DNA of 64,000 bases from CBDBUR01 sp965212075 (GCA_965212075.1 OZ243043.1:1488001-1552000); one strand, 5' to 3'; counted from the first letter of the stretch, positions 33,342 through 43,004 are shown. Program-made: numbers and translations. The notes: generated by a model not told the origin, from the sequence alone.

Positions 33342-34028
33342 ATGAACTTGATTAAATGCGATATGGTTGGCATGCGCTATGGCAGCGGCGACGAAGTGCT
33401 GAAAGACATTCGGTTTTCGCTGGAAGAGCGTGATTTTTGCTTTTTAACCGGACCTTCCGGCGCGGGCAAATCAACTTTGCTGCGCCTGTTGTTTCTTGCG
33501 CAAAATCCGACCCGCGGATTGATCACTTTGTTTGGCCGCGATGTCGCCACGCTGACGCGCAATGAGCGCGCGAAGCTGCGCCGCCGCATCGGCGTTATTT
33601 TTCAGGATTTTCGCCTTATTGATCATGCGACGGTCTATGAAAATGTGATGCTGCCGCTGCGCATTGCCGGACAGCGCGAACGCGATTTTCGCAAAGATGT
33701 CCGTGATCTGATTGAATGGGTCGGCCTCGGCGATCGGCAAAGCGCTTACCCGCCAACTCTATCAGGCGGTGAAAAGCAGCGCGTGGCGATCGCGCGCGCG
33801 ATTGCCGCGCAGCCCGATCTGGTGATCGCTGATGAGCCTACCGGCAGCGTCGATCCGATTATGGCCGAGCGGCTGCTTCATCTTTTGACCGAGCTCAATC
33901 GCCTCGGCACCGCCATTCTCATCGCTACGCATGATTCCAAGCGCGCGTTAGAGTTCAAATCACGAGTCTTGCATTTGGAAAATGGCCGCCTGATCGGCGG
34001 CGCGGCCAACTATGAGGAGTCCAGCTAA
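33342..34028 (+). CDS. ftsE: Cell division ATP-binding protein FtsE
   Basis: ABC ATPase that, with FtsX, controls cell-wall hydrolases at the septum. Walker A is GPSGAGKSTLLRLL, the signature LSGGEKQRVAIARAI and Walker B VIADEPTGSVD. The ATG at 33342 is chosen because residues before it are not FtsE-like. It shares one base with ftsX (stop/start). Confidence 0.96.
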   Translation: MNLIKCDMVGMRYGSGDEVLKDIRFSLEERDFCFLTGPSGAGKSTLLRLLFLAQNPTRGLITLFGRDVATLTRNERAKLRRRIGVIFQDFRLIDHATVYENVMLPLRIAGQRERDFRKDVRDLIEWVGLGDRQSAYPPTLSGGEKQRVAIARAIAAQPDLVIADEPTGSVDPIMAERLLHLLTELNRLGTAILIATHDSKRALEFKSRVLHLENGRLIGGAANYEESS

Positions 34029-34927
34029 TGGCCAGTCCGGGCTTTGATCTCGTGCGCATGCGCGCCCCCGTCACGCGGCCGCTTGTTGCGGTCGCGATCA
34101 TTATGTGCTATCTCGCCGCCTGTGCGCTCGCAGGCGCTATGGGCATCGGACGCTGGGTCAATATCTGGCATGATCAGGCTGTGCTCAAAATGAGCATTTA
34201 TATTCCCATCGCTGAAGATGATTTTGAAGCCGTCCGCCGCGCGGAAAAAACCGCTCAAGTGATGGCATTTCTCAAAAAAGATCCCGCCATTGCCGCCGCG
34301 CGCCTTGTGCCGGAACAGGAAATCAACGCTTTGCTCGCACCTTGGCTGGGTGAGAATGCCAGCGCTGCTCATATACCTGTTCCCGATCTCATTGATATTA
34401 CTTTGAATAAGAGCGCTTTTATTGATCAAAAGGCGCTCGCGCAAAAAATCAAAGCCTTGCTGCCGACAGCGCAGCTTGAAAATCACGGACGCTGGCGCGA
34501 TGCCATTGGCCGCTGGGCTTTGCTGTTTCAAATCTTAGCCGGTTTGATTTTGCTCGCCGCTTTGGGCTGCATGGCCGCTATTGTCGCGCTGGCCGCGCGC
34601 GCTACGATTGATGTCAATCGCGAATTGGTCAATATCTTTCATTTGATTGGCGCTGAAGATTCTTTCATTATTTCTTCTTTTCGGGGATATTTTTTTCGCC
34701 TCGGTCTGGTCACGGGATGTATCGGCGTGGCGGGGGCGGCAGTCAGTTTTTTTCTGGCTACGCAGATTTGGAATTTTGTTCCCGATTCTTTGAGCCTGTC
34801 GGCGATTAACATTAAACTTGACCCGATTGATTATGCCGCTTTGATTTTGATCCCCGCTTTATCTTGCTTGATCGCCATCGTTGCCGCGCGCCAGCAAGTG
34901 GCCAATCATCTCAACGAACTGCCATAA
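34028..34927 (+). CDS. ftsX: Cell division protein FtsX
   Basis: Four-pass membrane partner of FtsE. There is one helix near residues 17-42, a periplasmic domain (about 45-160), then three further helices at ~167-190, ~215-245 and ~267-287. The 299-residue length is normal. It follows ftsE by one overlapping base. It likely signals to a periplasmic amidase activator not visible here. Confidence 0.9.
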   Translation: MASPGFDLVRMRAPVTRPLVAVAIIMCYLAACALAGAMGIGRWVNIWHDQAVLKMSIYIPIAEDDFEAVRRAEKTAQVMAFLKKDPAIAAARLVPEQEINALLAPWLGENASAAHIPVPDLIDITLNKSAFIDQKALAQKIKALLPTAQLENHGRWRDAIGRWALLFQILAGLILLAALGCMAAIVALAARATIDVNRELVNIFHLIGAEDSFIISSFRGYFFRLGLVTGCIGVAGAAVSFFLATQIWNFVPDSLSLSAINIKLDPIDYAALILIPALSCLIAIVAARQQVANHLNELP

Positions 34928-34934
34928 AGTTTTA

Positions 34935-35657
34935 ATGATGTTTATTTTTCTGCGATCCATTGTTTTTAATTTTATCTTTTACGCCACCGGCGTCTTATGG
35001 AGCATTCTCGGCCTGCCGCTGCTGCTTCTGCCGCGCTCTGCCATGCATGCCTATACTCGCTTTGGCGCGTGGCTGGTGTTGCAGGAGATGCGCTATATTG
35101 CGAGGATCACCTATCAATGCTACGGCATGGACAATCTTCCGCAAGGCGCGTTTTTGGTTGCCAGCAATCATCAATCCATGTGGGAGACGGTCACAATGCC
35201 TTATATTTTGCCGGGCATGAATTTTGTCTCCAAAAAAGAATTATTCTGGATACCTTTTTTTGGATGGAATTTGTGGAAAGCGGGAGACATTTTCATTGAT
35301 CGCACATCGGGATTATCGGCTTTGCGCCATTTGGTGCATCAAGCGCAAGGCAGCATCCTTCGCGGCCGCAAGCCTCTGATTTTTCCGACCGGCACGCGCA
35401 GCACACCGGGCGCGCGGCTTGAATATCGTTCGGGCGTGGCCGCGCTTTATAAGGATTTGAATGTGCCTTGTGTGCCGGTCGCGCTGAACTCCGGTGTTTT
35501 TTGGCCGCGCCGATCTTTTGTGCGCCATCCGGGCTGTGTGCAGATTCATTTTTTGCCCGCACTGCCGCCCGGTCTTGATCGGCGCATATTTATGAAAAAA
35601 CTTGAAGCTTCAATTGAGGAAAAAGCATTAGAGCTTGCGGCCAAAGTCGGGCGCTGA
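34935..35657 (+). CDS. plsC: 1-acyl-sn-glycerol-3-phosphate acyltransferase (PlsC-like)
   Basis: Adds the second acyl chain to make phosphatidic acid. The acyltransferase block NHQSMWET (the HX4D/E motif, here with Glu) and FPTGTRSTPG (the FPEGTR motif) are present after an N-terminal hydrophobic segment. The HQSMWET variant is common in alphaproteobacterial relatives. The ATG at 34935 sits 7 bp after ftsX. Its 3' end overlaps the convergent tyrA by 30 bp. Confidence 0.88.
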   Translation: MMFIFLRSIVFNFIFYATGVLWSILGLPLLLLPRSAMHAYTRFGAWLVLQEMRYIARITYQCYGMDNLPQGAFLVASNHQSMWETVTMPYILPGMNFVSKKELFWIPFFGWNLWKAGDIFIDRTSGLSALRHLVHQAQGSILRGRKPLIFPTGTRSTPGARLEYRSGVAALYKDLNVPCVPVALNSGVFWPRRSFVRHPGCVQIHFLPALPPGLDRRIFMKKLEASIEEKALELAAKVGR

Positions 35658-36551
35658 TGTTTCTTGTCCGGCGCGAACGATTTTCGCGCGGATATTGCGC
35701 GTGCGTGAGAAAAGCTCCATCAGAAAATCGCCGTCCGCTGTGTCAATGGCGGCGCGCAATTTGTTCAAATCGCCAATAAAGTGGTCAATCATATCCACCA
35801 CAGATGCCTGATTGCCAAGAAGAACATCACGCCACATAAGCGGATCGGACGATGCCAGCCTTGTGAAATCACGAAAGCCGCCGCCGCTATAATCAATCAC
35901 CTCTTTTTCCGAAATATCACTGACATGTTCAGACGTCGCCATGATTGCCCAAGCAATGACATGAGGCAAATGGCTGGTCAGCGCGAGCACATAATCATGA
36001 TGCGCCGGTGTCATCAGTGAAACTTTTGACCCCGCCTGCTCCCAGAATTTCTTGACCCTGTCAACGGCTTCGCCATAGCCCGCATCGCGTATGTCCAAAG
36101 GCGTGATGACAACCCAGCGCTGCTCAAACAATTCAGCAAAGCCCGCGTCAGGGCCGGAATGCTCGGTTCCGGCAATCGGATGGGCGGGCACAAAATCAAC
36201 ATGATCGGGCACATGCGGCGCGATCGCTTTGATCGCTTGCGCCTTGAAAGAGCCGACATCGCTCAAAATAGCGCCGCTTTTTAAGTGATCTTTGATGTCA
36301 CGCGCGATATTGCCAAAAACGCCGGGCGGTGTGCATAAAATAACAAGATCGGCCTGCGCCACCGCTCGCGCCATATCTTCGTGAACTTCATCAATGAGAT
36401 TTAATGCGCGCACGCGCGCACGCGTCTTTGTAGATGGCGTCCAGCCATCAATATGTGCGCAGAGCTTTTTCTTGCGTATGACGCGCGCTAGAGATGAGCC
36501 GATCAGACCCAGCCCGATCAGCGCGACGCGATCAAAAAGCCGATCACTCAT
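35628..36551 (-). CDS. tyrA: Prephenate/arogenate dehydrogenase
   Basis: NAD-dependent step of tyrosine synthesis. The Rossmann loop is ALIGLGLIGSSLARVI, followed by PAHPIAGTEHSGP and the conserved SHLPHVIAWAI with DYSGGGFRDFTRLASSDP. The 307-residue length is typical. It overlaps hisC by 4 bp as the third gene of a chorismate mutase-hisC-tyrA operon. Confidence 0.94.
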   Translation of the reverse strand: MSDRLFDRVALIGLGLIGSSLARVIRKKKLCAHIDGWTPSTKTRARVRALNLIDEVHEDMARAVAQADLVILCTPPGVFGNIARDIKDHLKSGAILSDVGSFKAQAIKAIAPHVPDHVDFVPAHPIAGTEHSGPDAGFAELFEQRWVVITPLDIRDAGYGEAVDRVKKFWEQAGSKVSLMTPAHHDYVLALTSHLPHVIAWAIMATSEHVSDISEKEVIDYSGGGFRDFTRLASSDPLMWRDVLLGNQASVVDMIDHFIGDLNKLRAAIDTADGDFLMELFSRTRNIRAKIVRAGQETSAPDFGRKL

Positions 36552-37669
36552 GCTGAAGACTCCTTAAAGGCCATAAAAGAGTCCATGAAGATTTTGAGCT
36601 GTTTGACAAGCTTGCGATTATCATGCGCTTTGCCGATGGTCGCGCGCAGGCACGCAGGCAAATGATATTCTTCCATGCGGCGCAAAATCAAACCATTTTC
36701 ACCTAAAAATCGCCACGCCGCCCGCGCGGTTTTTTTATTTTTGAATCGCAGCAAAATAAAATTCGCCGCCGAATCTGTCGCGACAAGGCCGAGCGGCGAG
36801 AGCTGATCTTGAAGATAGTTTTTCCATATCTGGTTATGGCGCAAAGCTTTTTGCGTCCACGCCATATCGTCAAATGCCGCAAGGCCGGCGGCCTGCGCGG
36901 GCGCGGATATGTTAAAAGGCTGGCGAATGCGGTTGAGCGCATCGGCGATTTTGGGCGGCGCGTAAGCCCAGCCCAGGCGCAATCCGGCAAGCCCATAAAC
37001 TTTGGAAAATGTCCGCGTCATAACGATGTTCTTGTGATTGCTGACAAGCGCTATGCCCGCATCATAATCATTCTGCCTGACATGTTCCGTATATTCCGCA
37101 TAAGCAGAGTCAATGACAAGCAGGATGTGCGGTGGCAATTTTTTGCGCAGAGTCTTTAATTCGTCCAAGCCTAGATAAGTGCCAGTCGGATTGTTCGGAT
37201 TGGCCAAAAAAACGATCTTGGTTTTTTTCGTCACACATTTGATGATGGCATCAATATCAGCGCGAAGGTTTTTTTCCGCCGCTGCTACGGGAACGCCTCC
37301 CGCCGCTCTTATCAAAGTCGGGTAAAGGCAAAAGCCATGCCGCGTGTGAATGCCCTCATCGCCCGCGCGCAAGGCCAGTCTGGTGAGCAGCTGCAAAAGA
37401 TCATCCGAGCCTGCGCCGCAAATGATCTGCGCGTCATCAAGGCCAAAGCGGCGCGCGATTTTTTGGCGCAGCAATAAAGCCGAGCTCTCTGGATAGATCG
37501 CCATATTTTGATGCGCGCGCTTAAAGGCGCTGACCGCTTTGGGGCTCGGCCCCAAAGGCGTTTCGTTGGACGATAATTTGACCGCGCGCTTAACGCCGGG
37601 AAAGGCTCTGAGTCCTCCTTGATAAGGCTTGATCTTGAAAATCTCTTTATGAGGCGTAAAGCGCGTCAT
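36548..37669 (-). CDS. hisC: Histidinol-phosphate/aromatic aminotransferase
   Basis: PLP aminotransferase of the HisC family. The PLP lysine is in TFSKVYGLAGLRLGW, with SSNETPLGPSP near the start and VFLANPNNPTGTYL for the cofactor phosphate. In this operon, beside tyrA and chorismate mutase, it probably transaminates aromatic intermediates as well as, or instead of, histidinol phosphate. It overlaps both neighbours by 4 bp. Confidence 0.93.
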   Translation of the reverse strand: MTRFTPHKEIFKIKPYQGGLRAFPGVKRAVKLSSNETPLGPSPKAVSAFKRAHQNMAIYPESSALLLRQKIARRFGLDDAQIICGAGSDDLLQLLTRLALRAGDEGIHTRHGFCLYPTLIRAAGGVPVAAAEKNLRADIDAIIKCVTKKTKIVFLANPNNPTGTYLGLDELKTLRKKLPPHILLVIDSAYAEYTEHVRQNDYDAGIALVSNHKNIVMTRTFSKVYGLAGLRLGWAYAPPKIADALNRIRQPFNISAPAQAAGLAAFDDMAWTQKALRHNQIWKNYLQDQLSPLGLVATDSAANFILLRFKNKKTARAAWRFLGENGLILRRMEEYHLPACLRATIGKAHDNRKLVKQLKIFMDSFMAFKESSA

Positions 37670-38430
37670 GGGTCTAATGGCCGCGCATAACAGCCGAGAA
37701 AACGCCCCGAAGGCGCGCGCTCGTCATCGGGCAGAATAAAACCCCTCACCTCCACAATGTCTTCGTCCCGCGCATAAAGCGATACATCATCGCCTGAGTC
37801 TTCAGGCATCATATTGGCGAGCACATAAAGCGGGCAGATCTTGTCGGCGGCGATGAAAGGCCAGCGCGCCACAATATGAGTCTCAACTCCCATAAATTGC
37901 CACCACGGAGCCTTCAGGAAATCATTTATATTAACGCTGATTAATCCAATCATCGCCGCATGATTTTTCATGTGAGCAAAAAAATCTTGCACATTCCCCG
38001 TGTGGATGATCTGCGCTCCCGCTCCCGCCCAGCTGCGCGCACAGACAAAAGCTTCAGCTTCTTGATCGCCCGCCGCCGCAACAATGACCGGTAGCTTATG
38101 CACGCCTTGCTGCAAGCGCAAAGAAGCCGAGATCACTTCGCGCCAAATCTGAAACAGAGCCGCCAGCTCCATATCACCGCGATGCGCCGCCGCCCGCTGC
38201 CTCATCAGCTGCGCCTCACGACCGGGGCGGTAGGTCGGCATTTCCTGCGCTTCACCCTTTTTCAATTCCCCCTTTTTTAAGGCGGCCAATTCGTGCATAT
38301 AATCCATGCGTGCGAGCAGTGCCTCGTGCAGTCGCGCGTCAATCATATCAATCTCAGCGCGAATCTCAGACAGACGCTGCGCCGCCAGTGAAGAAGATGG
38401 TGAAGAAGATATTGGAGAATTTGGTTTCAT
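37666..38430 (-). CDS. AroQ-type chorismate mutase with extra C-terminal domain
   Basis: Converts chorismate to prephenate. The AroQ helical domain occupies about residues 15-110 (RLSEIRAEIDMIDARLHEAL, then YRPGREAQLM and IWREVISASL). The remaining ~140 residues are a divergent domain seen in alphaproteobacterial chorismate mutases and lack prephenate dehydratase motifs; the dehydratase is a separate gene at 44013. A 12-bp duplication near the start encodes SSSPSSS. The gene heads the operon and is divergent from metX. Confidence 0.85.
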   Translation of the reverse strand: MKPNSPISSSPSSSLAAQRLSEIRAEIDMIDARLHEALLARMDYMHELAALKKGELKKGEAQEMPTYRPGREAQLMRQRAAAHRGDMELAALFQIWREVISASLRLQQGVHKLPVIVAAAGDQEAEAFVCARSWAGAGAQIIHTGNVQDFFAHMKNHAAMIGLISVNINDFLKAPWWQFMGVETHIVARWPFIAADKICPLYVLANMMPEDSGDDVSLYARDEDIVEVRGFILPDDERAPSGRFLGCYARPLDP

Positions 38431-38488
38431 GCTCTGCTATTCTTAAAGCGGCTTGCACAAAAAAGAAAGAGAGGGAATAAAAAAGATC

Positions 38489-39667
38489 ATGTCCGCCAAT
38501 AAAGCGAAAAATGACGCGAAAATAGATGAAAAAAGCGCCCAAGATACCAGCTTGAGCGCGCATTTTGATCAAAGCGCCGCGCTGCCTCTTGATTGCGGCG
38601 CGCGGCTTGAATCTTTTGATGTCGCTTATCAAACCTATGGCCAGCTTAACGAAGCAAAAAACAATGCGGTTTTGGTCTGCCATGGGATTACCAGCGACCA
38701 GCACGCCGCCAGCCCTCATCCGGTGACCGGCAAGCCGGGGTGGTGGTCGCGCATGATCGGCCCCGGCCTCACGCTTGATACCGATAGGCTGTTTGTTATC
38801 TGCGCCAATGTGATCGGCGGATGTATGGGGTCTACCGGCCCGCGATCCATTGATCCCGCAACCGGCAAAGCCTATGGGCTGAGTTTTCCGAATCTCACCA
38901 TTTCCGACATCGTGCGCGCGCAGGAAAAATTAATCAGCCGTCTGGGCATTGAGCAATTGCTTTGCGTGATCGGCGGCTCTATGGGCGGCATGCAGGTCTT
39001 GCAATGGGCGGTCGGTTTTCCTGAGCGCGTTTTCGCCGCCGTGCCGATCGCGACCGCGGCGCGTCATTCGGCGCAAAACATCGCATTTCACGAAGTCGGA
39101 CGCCAAGCGATCATGGCTGATCCTGAATGGCAGAGCGGACGCTATATGGATCATGGCGCCAAGCCGACCAAAGGTCTTGCGGTCGCGCGTATGGCCGCGC
39201 ACATCACCTATATGTCGGAAATGACTCTGGCAAAAAAATTCGGACGCGATCTGCAGGATCGCGGCAATTTATCCTATGGCTTTGATGCCGATTTCCGCAT
39301 TGAGTCTTATTTGCGCCATCAGGGCATGAGCTTTGTTGATCGCTTTGACGCCAATAGCTATCTCTATCTGACGCGCGTGATGGATTATTTTGATCTCGCT
39401 GCCGACTATGATGGTCATTTGATCAAAGCTTTTGAAAATATCAGCGCGCGTTTTTGTGTGGTGTCTTTTACCAGCGACTGGCTTTTTCCGACCGCCGCCA
39501 GCCGCCAGATCGTGCGCGCGCTCAATGCGGTGGCGGCTGATGTCAGCTTTGTTGAAATCACCACCGATCGCGGCCATGACGCTTTCCTGCTAGATGAGCC
39601 GGAAATGTTTTTGACTCTGCGCGGCTTCATCCATGCCGCCGCGCGCGCGAAAGGCATCACGCCATGA
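38489..39667 (+). CDS. metX: Homoserine O-acetyltransferase
   Basis: Alpha/beta hydrolase acylating homoserine for methionine synthesis. The nucleophile elbow is GGSMGGMQVLQWA, and the catalytic Asp and His are in TSDWLFP and DRGHDAFLLD. The ATG at 38489 follows a GAGGG site; a TTG upstream (38453) is less likely. The 58 bp before the start contain no recognisable SAM-II riboswitch. It overlaps metW by 4 bp. Substrate choice (acetyl versus succinyl) is not certain from sequence. Confidence 0.93.
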   Translation: MSANKAKNDAKIDEKSAQDTSLSAHFDQSAALPLDCGARLESFDVAYQTYGQLNEAKNNAVLVCHGITSDQHAASPHPVTGKPGWWSRMIGPGLTLDTDRLFVICANVIGGCMGSTGPRSIDPATGKAYGLSFPNLTISDIVRAQEKLISRLGIEQLLCVIGGSMGGMQVLQWAVGFPERVFAAVPIATAARHSAQNIAFHEVGRQAIMADPEWQSGRYMDHGAKPTKGLAVARMAAHITYMSEMTLAKKFGRDLQDRGNLSYGFDADFRIESYLRHQGMSFVDRFDANSYLYLTRVMDYFDLAADYDGHLIKAFENISARFCVVSFTSDWLFPTAASRQIVRALNAVAADVSFVEITTDRGHDAFLLDEPEMFLTLRGFIHAAARAKGITP

Positions 39668-40281
39668 ATGCCCAAGTTGCGCCGCAGCGGATTGATCTTG
39701 AAATCATTGCCGGTCTGGTGGAGAAAGGCAGCCGCGTTCTTGATATTGGCTGCGCCAATGGCGATCTGCTCATGCTGCTGGAAAAAAACCGCCAAGTGCG
39801 CGGCTGCGGCATTGAGCTGAGTCAAGCAGGAGTCAATGCTTGCGTTGCGCATGGGCTGAATGTCATTCAAGGCGATGCCGAAACCGATCTGGCTGATTAT
39901 CCCGATAGCGCCTTTGATTATGTGATTTTGAGCCAGACCATTCAGGCCATGCATGCGCCGGCTTCGGTGCTCAATGATATGCTGCGGATCGGGCGCTATG
40001 CGATCGTCTCCATGCCGAATTTTGGATTCTGGCGGGTGCGGCTCTACCTCTTATTCCATGGCCGGATGCCGGTCAGCGGGATTTTGCCCTATCAATGGCA
40101 TGATACGCCCAATCTGCATCTCTGCACGATCAAGGATTTCGTCAATTTATGCGCGCATATGAATCTGACCATCGGCAATTTTTTGCCTCTATCTTCTGAT
40201 AAGATAAGGGCTGGACAGCGCGGCGCGAACTGGCTCGCCGAGCAGGCGATCTTTATTCTAAAAAAAGGAGACGCAGTATGA
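39664..40281 (+). CDS. metW: Methionine biosynthesis protein MetW
   Basis: SAM-dependent-methyltransferase-fold partner of MetX, known to activate it in some bacteria. The SAM loop VLDIGCANGDLL and the family motifs ILSQTIQAM and PYQWHDTPNLHLCTIKDF are present. The length (205) is normal. It overlaps metX and gloB by 4 bp each, so metX-metW-gloB is one operon. Confidence 0.94.
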   Translation: MNAQVAPQRIDLEIIAGLVEKGSRVLDIGCANGDLLMLLEKNRQVRGCGIELSQAGVNACVAHGLNVIQGDAETDLADYPDSAFDYVILSQTIQAMHAPASVLNDMLRIGRYAIVSMPNFGFWRVRLYLLFHGRMPVSGILPYQWHDTPNLHLCTIKDFVNLCAHMNLTIGNFLPLSSDKIRAGQRGANWLAEQAIFILKKGDAV

Positions 40282-41039
40282 AAGTTCATCAATTTCCTTG
40301 TCTGATGGATAATTATGGCTATCTGATCCATGAGGCCTCGTCGGGCATGACGGCGGCGATTGATACGCCCGATCCCGATCGCATCACGGAAGAGCTCAGC
40401 CAAAAAGGCTGGCGGCTGGATTTTATTTTCAACACCCATCATCATTTTGATCATGCGGGCGGCAATTTGGAGCTGAAGGAAAAAACCGGCTGCCGGATTT
40501 TCGGACCCGCCGGAGAGCAGGATAAAATCCCCGGCCTTGATGTGCCGCTCAAAGACGGCGATCGCGTCAAGCTAGGCAGCCAAGAAGCGGTGATATTTGA
40601 TGTGCCCGGCCATACTGCGGGGCATATCGCCTATTATTTTGCCGATGCGAAGCTGGCCTTTGTCGGCGATACTTTGTTCGCGCTCGGCTGCGGCAGATTG
40701 TTTGAAGGCACGGCGGCGCAAATGTGGAACTCGCTGCAAAAATTGATGCGTCTGCCCGATGACACAAAAGTTTATTGCGCACATGAATATACGCAGGCTA
40801 ATGCGCGCTTCGCGCTCAGCGTGGAGCCGAACAATTCATCTTTGATCAGCCGCGCCGAAGAGATTGACGCTCTGCGCGCAAAAGATATCCCCACAGTGCC
40901 GACCACGATCGCGCTTGAAAAAGCCACAAACCCTTTTTTGAGGCCGATGAGCAAAGATCTGCAAAAAACATTGAACATGGTCGGCGCGCAGGAAGTTGAT
41001 GTATTTGCCGAAACCCGCAAGCGCAAAGATATGGCGTAG
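40278..41039 (+). CDS. gloB: Hydroxyacylglutathione hydrolase (glyoxalase II)
   Basis: Metallo-beta-lactamase-fold enzyme that releases glutathione from S-lactoylglutathione. The metal site FNTHHHFDHAGG, the later VPGHTAGHIAYYF and GDTLFALGCGRLFEG are complete, and the C-terminal helical domain carries CAHEYTQANARF. An AAAGGAG ribosome site precedes the ATG. It converges on recR with 1 bp between. Confidence 0.95.
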   Translation: MKVHQFPCLMDNYGYLIHEASSGMTAAIDTPDPDRITEELSQKGWRLDFIFNTHHHFDHAGGNLELKEKTGCRIFGPAGEQDKIPGLDVPLKDGDRVKLGSQEAVIFDVPGHTAGHIAYYFADAKLAFVGDTLFALGCGRLFEGTAAQMWNSLQKLMRLPDDTKVYCAHEYTQANARFALSVEPNNSSLISRAEEIDALRAKDIPTVPTTIALEKATNPFLRPMSKDLQKTLNMVGAQEVDVFAETRKRKDMA

Positions 41040-41040
41040 A

Positions 41041-41631
41041 TCAAAAAGGCCGCCGCTGGCGCATCGCATCGGCTAAAGTGCCATCATCTAAATAATCCAA
41101 CTCGCCGCCCATCGGCACACCGCGCGCCAGCCGCGAAAGTTTGATGTCATGGCCGCCAAGCCGCTCGGCTAAATAATGCGCTGTGGTTTGGCCATCAATC
41201 GTCGCATTGGTGGCGAGAATGATCTCGGTGATCGGCGCCGCCGCGCGCGCGATGAGCGGCTCAATATGAAGGTCATCCGGCCCGATGCCGTCCAGCGCAT
41301 TGAGCGCGCCGCCCAGCACATGATAGCGGCCACGATGCGCCATCGCGCGCTCAAGCGCCCAGACATCGCTGGTATGTTCAACCACGCACAGACTCGTCGC
41401 AGCACGGCGCGGATCGGCGCAAATCTCACATGGCGTCTGCGTCGAGACCATGAAGCAGGTCTCGCAGGCGACGATTTTGGTCTCAAGCTCGCCCAAGATT
41501 TTATGTAAAGGGGTTAGAAAATTTTCTTTATGGGTCACGATATAAAGTGCGGCGCGCCGCGCTGAGCGCGGCCCTAGCCCGGGCAATTGAGCGAGTAGGG
41601 AAATCAGCATTTCCAATGGCGCTGATCTCAT
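41041..41631 (-). CDS. recR: Recombination mediator RecR
   Basis: Works with RecF/RecO in gap repair. The HhH region LPGLGPRSARRAAL, the four-Cys zinc module (CETC and CEIC) and the Toprim part CVVEHTSDVWALE are present. The 196-residue length is typical. It overlaps dnaX by 4 bp. The ybaB gene, normally between dnaX and recR, is absent. Confidence 0.95.
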   Translation of the reverse strand: MRSAPLEMLISLLAQLPGLGPRSARRAALYIVTHKENFLTPLHKILGELETKIVACETCFMVSTQTPCEICADPRRAATSLCVVEHTSDVWALERAMAHRGRYHVLGGALNALDGIGPDDLHIEPLIARAAAPITEIILATNATIDGQTTAHYLAERLGGHDIKLSRLARGVPMGGELDYLDDGTLADAMRQRRPF

Positions 41632-43004
41632 CTTGCGCGCTTTGGCGGCGCATCAATGATTTCAGCGCCCGGAAAATGCTCCATCACTGCTTGAACAAAG
41701 GGCGCTTTGTTCTCTTCTGCTGCGGGTGCGGCGGGCGCTGCGGACGCCGCTTTTTGCGATAATTTTTCCGCAAGTTTTGCCGGACTGGGCAAAGTCTGGG
41801 CATGGCAGAGCCGAATAATCGCCATCTCGGCGGCGGCGATCGGGTTGGGCGCAAAGCGCGTCTCTTCCAGCCCTTTGAGCAGCATTTGCCAAATCAATGT
41901 CAGACTCTCAAGAGAAATTTTCTCCGCCATCTGACCGGCGCGCGCGCGATCAGCGCTTGCCAGTTTATAATCTTCCGCCGTCTCGCCCGCCAGCTTGCGC
42001 CGCGTCAGAAAATGCGTGACCTCAGCAAGGTCAGCCAAAACGATTAGCGGGTCGGCACCATGGTCGTAGCGGCCTCGCAAATCGTCCAGCGCATCTAAAG
42101 GCGCTGCGGAGGCGATATGGTCAAACAGATCAAGAATTTCTGCGCGTCCGGCGAGACCCAGCATGTCTTGCGTATCGGCTTCGGTGATTTTGCCGTCGCC
42201 ATGCGTGATCGCTTGGTCAAGCAGCGAGAGCGCATCGCGCGCAGCGCCTTCAGCCGCGCGCGCCAAAAGAAGCAGAGCGGCCTCTTCTCCGTCAAGTTTT
42301 TCTTCTGCAAGCACTCTTTTCAATAAAATCAAAGTTTCATCCAGAGTGAGGCGGCGCAGATCAAAACGCTGACAGCGCGACAAAACCGTAACCGGAACTT
42401 TGCGGATCTCGGTCGTCGCAAAAATGAACATCACATGATCCGGCGGCTCTTCCAAAGTTTTCAGCAGGCCGTTAAACGCCGCCGTTGACAGCATATGCAC
42501 TTCGTCAATGATATAAACTTTCTTGCGCGCCATCACCGGACGATAGGCAATGCTGTCGATGATTTCGCGAATGTCGGCGATGCCGGTGCGCGACGCCGCA
42601 TCCATTTCAATTACATCCACATGGCGCGACTCGAGGATATTGCGGCATTGATCGGTCATCTGCGGCATTTTGATGCCGGTTGCAGCGCTGGCATCGCTCG
42701 GATCAACATAATTGACCGCGCGCGCGATGATCCGCGCCGTCGTCGTCTTGCCGACGCCGCGCATGCCGGTCAGCATGATCGCATGCGCCACCCGATTGCG
42801 CTCAAACGCATGTGCTAGAGTGCGCACCATCGCATCTTGTCCGATCAGCTGGTCAAAATTGGTCGGGCGATATTTTCGCGCAAACACCCGATAGGACACC
42901 GCGCCGTCATCTTGGGACACCGCGATCTTTTTCGGCGGCGGCGATTCCGAATGGGGCGAATCGTCGCCATCATCGGGCAGTAATGATTGCTGGGCTGCGG
43001 TCAT
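41628..43004 (-). CDS. dnaX: DNA polymerase III gamma/tau subunit, shortened form
   Basis: Clamp-loader ATPase. Walker A is TGMRGVGKTTTARI, and the VIEMDAASRTGI and FIFATTEIRKVP blocks are complete. The zinc site has only one Cys, a variant also known in other alphaproteobacteria. At 458 residues it is much shorter than the usual 550-640. After the domain III region (to about residue 400) comes an Ala-rich linker and then directly the extreme tail FVQAVMEHFPGAEI, normally found at the end of tau. The middle tau region that binds polymerase and helicase appears missing. No slippery frameshift site is seen. Confidence 0.92.
   Translation of the reverse strand: MTAAQQSLLPDDGDDSPHSESPPPKKIAVSQDDGAVSYRVFARKYRPTNFDQLIGQDAMVRTLAHAFERNRVAHAIMLTGMRGVGKTTTARIIARAVNYVDPSDASAATGIKMPQMTDQCRNILESRHVDVIEMDAASRTGIADIREIIDSIAYRPVMARKKVYIIDEVHMLSTAAFNGLLKTLEEPPDHVMFIFATTEIRKVPVTVLSRCQRFDLRRLTLDETLILLKRVLAEEKLDGEEAALLLLARAAEGAARDALSLLDQAITHGDGKITEADTQDMLGLAGRAEILDLFDHIASAAPLDALDDLRGRYDHGADPLIVLADLAEVTHFLTRRKLAGETAEDYKLASADRARAGQMAEKISLESLTLIWQMLLKGLEETRFAPNPIAAAEMAIIRLCHAQTLPSPAKLAEKLSQKAASAAPAAPAAEENKAPFVQAVMEHFPGAEIIDAPPKRAR

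Noticed and set aside
38431..38488. SAM-II riboswitch before metX
   Set aside because: The 58-bp spacer does not match the conserved SAM-II core and is barely long enough to hold the element plus a ribosome site.
41628..43004. Programmed frameshift making tau from dnaX
   Set aside because: No A6G-type slippery heptamer with a following hairpin was found, and no longer in-phase frame continues past the stop.
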